Source of the DNA: Hyalella azteca
Taxonomy: Eukaryota; Arthropoda; Malacostraca; Amphipoda; Hyalellidae
Assembly: GCF_000764305.2 (NCBI RefSeq)
Contig: NW_025939527.1
Span: 1,583 to 65,582 of the forward strand
Direction: 5' to 3'
DNA length: 64,000 nt
Shown here: positions 57,230-64,000 of the stretch, one piece after another
Layout of the letters: every line of letters starts with the position of its first letter
How positions within the stretch are numbered: the stretch's first letter is position 1
The notes under the pieces: generated by a model
Seen by the model: the letters and a program-made list of their open reading frames with translations, nothing else
What the model was told of the DNA's origin: nothing
The model's database searches: none
Made by a program: the position numbers and the translations under genes

Positions 57230-59181
57230 TCAACATGAGGACGAAGGTTGGTTGTTCTGTTTGTGCTGGATGGGCTTTTGCCAGTGTGAGTTGTGCTTGG
57301 GTGCTCGCTTGCAAGTCTTGGTTTTCGCATCATTGCTGTCCGTGTGGTCGGTGTCTGAATCTTCACCAAGAACTTGTTCCATGTATTCTGCTATTTGTGT
57401 GTTTCCAACTCTCGTTCCAATAGAGCCTACCGTGATGGTTTCGTCGTGTTCATATGCCGGGTTGAAAGCAGCGTATGTGTGTAAACCAGCCACTGTGGGG
57501 CCCATTTTGTCGTCCGCTCGCACCCCTATAACTCCTTCTCTTTCAGCCTTCCCATTAGTAAGCTCAAAAAATAGTCTTCCCTGGCCAGGAGGTTCTGGAA
57601 CTTTTACAATGCCGTTCCTTGACGGAGAATATCCTGAGTAGTGCGAATCTGTCATGGAACGTCCATCGCCGTCATCGCGACGTGACAGGTCGCTTAGGGT
57701 GTGCGCATGATTAGGGTTGCCCTCGAGGCTGATGGCCATGTTATTAACATGGGGGTGGGCGGATACCCAGGGTTTAGGACCAAACCTCTTCGGTGGGATA
57801 GGAGGTGGTTTTGGCTTGAAATCTGGTTTCGGAGGGAGAGCTAACTGATTGTCTTCAGCTAAAGATAGTTTATCAAAATTGCCAAAACTGTCTTCAGAAG
57901 CAGATTTGCTCTCAGTATCGCCGTTATCAGACGGCGCAATTGGCTGCGTGACCGACATAAGGAGTTTTGACAGAGGAGGGGCTAGGCCGAGACCTAAATT
58001 TCTCTCGTGATATACGTCACTAATTGGCATTTCTCTATTAAGTCTGGACATTTGAGTGGCTATAATGTGGTCTTGGATACTCTTGTGACCCATGTGACCG
58101 ATTTTAATGGACATGTCCTCATTAGATCGGTAGTTGTACATGGGATCATTTTCATGAATGGTCGCAGCACGGTTTGTTCTTGGCCGCAAAAGCTTCCCAA
58201 TGTTTGAGTCTAATTGAATTTCTGGCGTTTTCCTCGGAGGAGGTTGTCTAGGTTCAGTTGGAATTGTAGGCGGCACAGGATTTGATGTCGATGTTGAAGG
58301 AGGGCAATCTTTTTCATTCAAACTTAATTCTCTATCTCCACTGATGTCTCTTCTCCTGCAGCTTTGAGATGGTTTCTTACCTAATTCAGTGCGGACACTC
58401 AAGCGATCCAATGTATTCATATTTGATCCCTTGGATAATTTCAGTGTAGCTGCGTTTCCGACTGTGGTATAAACGCTCCTAACAGTTCCGGCTCGTTTCG
58501 GACCAAAATCTGAATCAGAACTTTGAGACTCGAATCCGGATGAAGCTTGTGAGTTGCTTTTGTTAATAGCAATTCTCGACGGCCGACTGAAGCCAGCACT
58601 AACGTCACTGACCCGATGGCTCGTGCTAATGGTAGGTGGCTTGGCTGCAGGAACGGGTTTCGGCATCGGTTGACGTCGCACAGTGGACTGACCACTCTCC
58701 CAGTCAGTCATGCTGCTGGTGCTGCTCGAGCTGTCTGGCCTTTTTGCTCCACCATCGCTTGCAGGGGAGGTCGAAGTATACAAAGATCTAATCTTATTTT
58801 GATGCGCCAGGGTAAGTGATATTCTAGGTGAGGGCTGAGGAGAGCTTTGATCGCTTGGTGGACCTCCTTGTGATGACTTGAACGTCCTCGCGTACCTGGT
58901 CGCTGGGTCAACTGGTGACGGCGTGAAAGCGGCATCGCTTTCACGGCCCTTCTGCTCGGTGGTCGATGCTCGAGCACCGTCGGGCTCTCCTCTATTGCGA
59001 ACATACGAAGAAAATGCGCCGCGACCGAGAAGAAGAGGAGCGGACCTCGGAGGATACATGGGAGCTGTTGGCGGTGGAGGTGCAGTCGAAGATGCGTCTT
59101 CATCCTCATCCTCAGAGGACGTGATCGACTCGAAACTGTTGTTGACTTCCATGGATAAGCTCTTTGGAGTATCTTGAGTAT
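57230..59181 (-). CDS. TTC28: TTC28 last exon: disordered C-terminal tail
   Basis: 1,952 nt, beginning DTQDTPKSLSMEVNNSFESI after a split Asp codon and ending at TGA. Rich in Ser, Pro and acidic residues. Includes several proline-rich motifs (PPPRKTPEIQL, PKPPPIPPKRF) and a conserved-looking block GRLFFELTNGKAEREGVIGV near the end, before AEYMEQVLGEDSDTDHT. Confidence 0.9.
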
Positions 59182-62100
59182 CTGGAACAAAATTATAAAG
59201 CTTATAGTAAGCTAGGATTTAATGCGTCTATTTGCTTAATTTGTAATGAAAAAATAGTGTGTATAGTAATAAATTTAAGGTAAAAAATATACAGAAATAG
59301 ACCATTTAGAATTGATAGCTATTTGCACTCACCGAATAAAGCCAACATAACCTGGTGAGCAAACTGTATGTTCCGCTTGTTGGAGAGCTTGCTCGTCCTG
59401 AGCGTAACTTCTTCGCGGCCAACGTCAACCAGATCAAGACCTGAGAAACGAAATTCAATACTCTAACTTGATCATAGGCAAGACAACTCAAGTTTTTCTT
59501 CCGTTAAATTAAATCATAGGTATCAATCCAAAAATAAGAATGGGAAACCCGAAACAATAAGTTCTACATTACAATCGAATCAAATTCTTGGCTAAATTTG
59601 GGATAAAAATTTATTGACAAAATTTGAGTCACTTGACTTAAAAAAGCGAGTCACTTTATTCGCGATGGAAAACTTCAGCCAAACTGACCAAGGGAGGCGA
59701 GGAGTTCATGACAGCCGTTGACACGCCACAGTTTGACAGGCACGGACACCTCGATGGGTTCCGCCTCCAGCTCCTTGGCAGTGAACTGCTCCATGATGGA
59801 CCGCATCACCGACACCACCTCCTCGGCGCAGTCCGGCGACACCATCAGCTTAGACACCGCTAGCAGCGACGTCGAAGATAAGCCTGCACGATTAAACAGT
59901 ATTCGATCAGGGGCGAGAAGAAAGTCGAGTCAATGAAAACGAAAAGTAATTCTCTTACCGTTCACAAGAACATCGTAAACAAGCCTTCATCACGCAAAAG
60001 CAGGGATAACTTCTCCATCACAAGAATTTTGTAAAAGATGAGGGTCTGCTGTGTGATGCTCATTCAATTCTACTAGTAGGATAAGCATTTTGTTCGTAGG
60101 TCTGAACACCTTCCGCAATTTTGTTTCTTTTATAGCACGAGATGTCATTATTTTGATCGTTTCCTATTCATAAAGCAACTTTGAAAATGTTGTTTCATGC
60201 AGATTCTATGAAGGAGATGTTGAGCAAGATTTAATCTATCTAGAAAGAAAAATACACACGGATTATGAACCATCAACCCGATTAGGGCAAGAAGTAGCAG
60301 CAGACTTCCAAGATTGTTGGTCCAGATTCGATTTTGTTCTAAAAACTTCATCAACCCCTCTTAGAAAGTAAATTGTATCACACGTAAAATATTTGTCATA
60401 ACTTTTACCAAGTTATTTAAGTGGTCATAATTGCTAGTCTCACCAAGAAGAGCTTGGAGACTTGCAGAGCACTGCGTCAGTCGCTCGCCAGGGTCGCTTT
60501 GAGGGAAAAACACGCTGCTGGGGATGCCGTTCGCTGCAGGTTCAAATCGGAAGCCGACACTCATGAGCAGATCTTTCCAGCCACTCACTGCACCCACTTT
60601 GTTCTCGATGGAACGCTGCGTCGTGTACATGGCGTTGCGATGGCCGCGATGTATCCGCTGCAACGATTTCTCAACCTGCAATAAAGAGGAACATTCACGG
60701 CTCTGTGCTGGATATTTATGCTCACGATTCGTGAAGGTGAATTAAAAATTCAGGAAAGCATTAGAAGTAAAAATTATTGTTAACAGCCGTAAACGAAGAT
60801 TGATGGAATTTAGCGTATATACTTGGACTTAACGATCTTATTTGCTTTCGACTGAATTCCCAAAATTGGATCAGAAATTTAGCAGTCAATGAGTGAAAAT
60901 TAATCAAGCCAAGATTGATTACAAAACTACAAGACTGATTAAGACTGGTTTCTCAAGTGTTATCATCCCACCAATGTAATGGAAAAGCAATGTAACATTT
61001 GAACATTAAAAACTTCCGCTAAAGTATCATTGAAAAAAATATTCCTGCGCTCCTGAATGCAATTCGAAATTGATGCACCATATGTGAAACAAAATTATTT
61101 CTTTATTTTGCCTTAACACGTTGACTGCGAAGGAGTACATACATGTATATATGCACCAAGAAATGTATTTTTCCAGGACGTAGTGGTACATAATTCAGGG
61201 GTGCCAGATGGCCTAAAAAAATTTATGGTACTGGTATATTAGTATGCTCTGGTGTAAAAATTCCATTTCTTTTTTTTTTATTTAATTATGAAGTACCACA
61301 ATCATAAATTTTAATCGGCCAACGCAATTGAGAAAAAAAAAACGAAATCGCGGAATTTGTCCGGAAAAAAGACCGTATGGCAACCCTGTTTCGTAATAGT
61401 ACTAAAAATGAAATAATAATACAAGATGAAGCAATTGGAGTCAACGTTTTAATATCAAAAAGTGAGTGTGTTCGTTTCTCTTACCAACCATCATGCGCCA
61501 AGTACAAAACTGAATAGCTTCGTCTGCCCTCAAATTGGTGGGGCGATCACTCACGAAATGAAAAGTTAAAATTTATCTCAGTTAAATCCTTAATAATTTG
61601 AGATCGTGAGGTTGAAGTATATACGTCTGCCTCCTAAAGGTTTGGTGGGATGGGGGTGCCCACTCAAGAAATGAATAGTTAAAATTTACGTAAAGCAAAT
61701 CCTGAATAATTTGAGATCGTGAGGTCGAAGTATATACGTCTGCCCCCAAAATATTAGCTGGGTGAGGGTGAACACTCACGAGATGAAGAGTTACTCGCAG
61801 CGCGTCCCTGCACTTGTCGGGCGTGCGCAGAAGCTCGCTCAGAGCCTGACCCATCAGGGCAACCTGGCCAACCAAGAAATTGATGTACATTCCAGGAACA
61901 AGAAATTTATGTACAGGCGAATTCTTCAAGAACAAGTAATACTTGAATATTTCAATCAAAATTTCATAAATTCCACACAAATGATCGCAAAATTAAGAGC
62001 TTAATAATACTAAAATAATAGAATTGATATTAGGACGAGTTAAATGTTTATTACTTGGTCGTACCTTATTGGAGAGCTTGACATCTGCCCCTACGAGCAG

Positions 62101-64000
62101 GAAGCCTGCCCAGTTGGCGGGGTGAGCGAAATGTTTGGTGGTCTGCACGGTTTGCTGGGCCTCTGACAGAGCACGACTCACGCGGGCACCCTGCACATGC
62201 GGTCAACGCAAATGTACTATGGCAATTCTAGTGCATTCGTAAGATACCATTTTCCTAAGGATGATCTTTGTGGATTAGTGCACACAACGACAAAAAAGAC
62301 GGAAGTTGCCTTTCTGTGTTATTAATTCAAATTCGAGGTTTCTAAATTCTTTAGAATGAACTGTTTGACAAGCCTGCAAAACTCATTGCATTACTAAGCA
62401 AATAGAGTAGTAAAGTACAAGAATAGCGTATAAACAAGAAACTAACCTGCAGCAGGGAGGAATAAAAGGTTCTAAATAGGATCTTGACAGCCGTGTCAGG
62501 GACGGGCCAAAGAGACACCAGGACACACTGAGCCCCTGCCGCCAGTAGCGCCCTCGTCAGGCCCACAACTCCGTCGCTGTTGGCCCTGCCGTGATGATCT
62601 CTCGTGTGACACGACGACACCACCACTAGCTTTGCGCGCAGCTTCAAGTTCAGGATATCTGCAGCCGTCAGCAGGAATTCAGACAGCGCCGGTAAGTCGA
62701 TCGTGGAGGCGATCTCGGAGCCCTCATCGTCGATGTGTTCGTGTATGGCTTCAGGCTGAGAAGAGTGCGATAATCGCTTAGATGCCCGCGATTCCACGAA
62801 TTCTCCCGGCGATAAAATAATGGCAGAAAGTTTCCACGAGACGTGCGTGGCCAAATGAATGCACTCCATTTGTGATATGAGACGCAGTATGCTATCTTTG
62901 CTAGCATTAACGCCATTGAGGGCTTTGGTTTGCAGCATTTCTGCGACAATTGAGGATTCTTGCTCTGCATAGGGGATATCACCCCAGCCCCACTGTTCAG
63001 TGACTGCGCTTGGCAGTTTAGGGTTACCGATCACCAGAGCGTTCGTTTGCTCTCCGTTAGGCTTGTTGTTCTTGGCTCGCTGAGACACCTTCAAAGTGCT
63101 GATTGACGGCACGACTAACAGGGAATACTTTTCACAGAGATAATCATTGCTTTGAGCACCTTTCAAAACCGGGAAAGGCACCAGGTACAAATCTCCTTCA
63201 AGAACAAGCAAAAGCTCCCGCGACACGCTCGGATTAGGTAAGTATTCCTCCATAGGCGCGATAAGCAGCTCATACAGCGACCTCAGACACGACGGCCCCT
63301 GCCACATGACACGCCGGGACCGCGTCGATCCCGGTCGCGAAGCCGTTCCCGATGCGATGGACCCGCTTACACTCCCCAGAGAAAACAAAGAAGAAAGAGA
63401 ATAATTCGATGAATTAAACAGGTGATTTCGGTTAACCATCCTCAGGAAGCCAGTTCTGTCAGCCTCATGGTTCAACTTATCCCCTAGTTCTTCCAAATGA
63501 GCATTCCACATTTCTCCAGCTTCACTCTCTGTTTCACTGGCACCGCCGCCTCCGACGCCGGCGCGACCACCGGCGCCAGTGCCGTACTCGACGCCCAGGG
63601 CGTCCCGCACAGACTGGATGTAGTGCTCGAGCAGCGAGCCTGACGCGGCCGCTGCTTCGCCTCCTCCTGCTCCTCCGCAGTCACTCTCGCGTTCGGCGTC
63701 AAGCTCTGAGACGTTCACCTCGTGGAACTTGACGATGCCTGTGCATTAAGGTAAGCGCAATAAATAAAAAATTCACTAAAACACCAATCGAAACCTTGAA
63801 AAATCTCTCTATTTTAATTAAAAGATCAAAAAATATCGAAACTAACCTAGGAATACAACGTGTTTGAACAAGTTCCATAAGCGACAATAAAGTTACAAAT
63901 AAAATAACTTGATTAAGTTTACAAATAAAATACTTGATTGAACAAATATATTACCTTTATTAGGAACAATGAGCCAGCTGTAGAGGTACCCTGCAGCTAT
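57230..64000 (-). CDS. TTC28: Tetratricopeptide repeat protein 28, C-terminal part (CHAT domain to stop)
   Basis: Eight exons, all in phase: 64,000-63,954 (cut by the window edge), 63,738-62,447, 62,190-62,065, 61,863-61,780, 60,675-60,444, 59,883-59,689, 59,440-59,333, 59,181-57,230. About 1,345 codons. TTC28 is a large TPR protein implicated in midbody and spindle organisation. The TPR array should lie to the right of the window. Seen here are GYLYSWLIVPNKGIVKFHE, the CHAT domain, then the conserved NWAGFLLVGADVKL, GQALSELLRTP, EKSLQRIHRGHRNAMYT, VKLWRVNGCHELLASLG and REEVTLRTSKLSNKR segments in the same order as in vertebrate TTC28, and a long disordered tail ending in QPSSSC. Identity rests on remembered family sequence. 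Confidence 0.92.
59333..59440 (-). CDS. TTC28: TTC28 internal exon
   Basis: 108 nt, LDLVDVGREEVTLRTSKLSN and KRNIQFAHQVMLALF. Flanked by TTTCTCAG and TTCG|GTGAGT. Matches the vertebrate segment around CEVGQEEVILKTGKQ (recalled). Confidence 0.85.
59689..59883 (-). CDS. TTC28: TTC28 internal exon
   Basis: 195 nt from AATCGTGCAG to CTTG|GTCAGT. Encodes LSSTSLLAVSKLMVSPDC, FTAKELEAEPIEVSVPVKLW and RVNGCHELLASLG. Confidence 0.85.
60444..60675 (-). CDS. TTC28: TTC28 internal exon
   Basis: 232 nt from TTATTGCAG to CTTG|GTGAGA. Encodes VEKSLQRIHRGHRNAMYTTQ, WKDLLMSVGFRFEPAANGIP, SSVFFPQSDPGERLTQCSAS and LQALLG, the most strongly conserved TTC28 stretch outside CHAT. Confidence 0.9.
61500..61800 (-). 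repeat. ~112-bp tandem duplication including a splice donor
   Basis: The segment around the exon donor (complement of actcacgagatgaagagtta) recurs at 112-113 bp spacing: functional copy at 61,774, a mutated copy (actcaa) at 61,662, and an intact-looking copy (actcac) at 61,549. Between them is the shared text tttgagatcgtgaggt and gaagtatatacgtctgcc. Confidence 0.85.
61780..61863 (-). CDS. TTC28: TTC28 internal exon, 28 codons
   Basis: 84 nt from TTGGCCAG to CTC|GTGAGT. Encodes VALMGQALSELLRTPDKCRD and ALRVTLHL. The donor region is duplicated twice in the downstream intron (near 61,662 and 61,549). Confidence 0.88.
62065..62190 (-). CDS. TTC28: TTC28 internal exon, 42 codons
   Basis: 126 nt from ATGTGCAG to AAG|GTACGA. 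Encodes GARVSRALSEAQQTVQTTKH and FAHPANWAGFLLVGADVKLS, the stretch that closes the CHAT domain. Confidence 0.9.
62447..63738 (-). CDS. TTC28: TTC28 CHAT-domain exon
   Basis: 1,292 nt, 430 codons. CHAT (caspase-like fold) motifs in order: LRSLYELLIAPMEEYLP, ELLLVLEGDLYLVPFPVLKG, NALVIGNPKLPSAVTEQWGW, MECIHLATHVSWKLSAIILS (His of the dyad), LVVVSSCHTRDHHGRANSDG (Cys of the dyad) and LLAAGAQCVLVSLWPVPDTA. A Gly/Ala/Ser-rich insert precedes these. Donor CTGCAG|GTTAGT. Confidence 0.92.
63954..64000 (-). CDS. TTC28: TTC28 exon cut by the window edge
   Basis: Encodes AAGYLYSWLIVPNK and one base of a Gly codon, then donor AAAG|GTAATA. Joined to the CHAT exon it reads LIVPNKGIVKFHEVNV, the LYSWLL...G.LKFHE entry motif of the CHAT domain. 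The gene continues to the right. Confidence 0.85.

Noticed and set aside
20901..59190. Linking the 1,474-residue gene, the receptor and TTC28 into one gene because all read on the minus strand
   Set aside because: The receptor and TTC28 have their own stops and candidate poly(A) signals, and the receptor and the 1,474-residue gene have their own starts; the intervening exons do not fit a single frame.

Overview
The window is animal nuclear DNA, almost certainly arthropod and most likely crustacean. Coding exons are short islands in AT-rich non-coding sequence, introns have GT/GC...AG borders, and there are CR1-like LINEs, Tc1/mariner elements, a tRNA-derived SINE and large tandem arrays. The crustacean assignment is inference from the style of the mobile elements and of one multidomain Cys-loop receptor. 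The first 15 bases match the Tn5/Nextera mosaic end, so the left edge looks like a contig end with residual sequencing adapter.

Layout. 1-12,540 is a repeat-dominated block. It holds two decayed CR1-like LINE copies (1-1,300 and about 10,250-12,540, the second split by another LINE), a DD37D (maT-like) and a DD41D mariner relative, a 110-bp satellite with a dyad in most units (about 2,640-8,440), a ~340-bp block present three times within it, a 200-bp palindromic foldback element, a second ~150-bp tandem array (about 8,430-9,000) and a 35/29-bp minisatellite (9,118-10,085). 14,050-16,440 carries remains of a LINE ORF1 with zinc knuckles, and about 16,985-17,186 is a tRNA-like SINE that appears dimeric. 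17,820-18,834 (+) is a two-exon gene for a small histone-fold protein resembling CENP-W.

Three minus-strand genes follow. (1) 20,901-46,429: a 1,474-residue, low-complexity, Cys-cluster protein I do not recognise, in three exons with a 20.5-kb first intron and a GC-AG second intron. The first intron holds more LINE fragments, a 36-bp minisatellite and a Penelope-like GIY-YIG remnant. (2) 48,877-53,086: a five-exon, ~1,015-residue Cys-loop ligand-gated ion channel. Its extracellular part carries a signal peptide, about 15 copies of a 9-residue repeat, a pentraxin/LamG-like region and an LDL-receptor class A module ahead of the ligand-binding domain. This is the most interesting gene here. (3) 57,230-64,000 and beyond the right edge: the C-terminal ~1,345 codons of TTC28, including the CHAT domain with His and Cys at the expected dyad positions.

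The genes do not form a pathway. They are neighbours in a repeat-rich eukaryotic region. Exon joins were chosen by splice consensus and checked by phase arithmetic: in all three minus-strand genes and the CENP-W-like gene the exon lengths sum to an intact reading frame.
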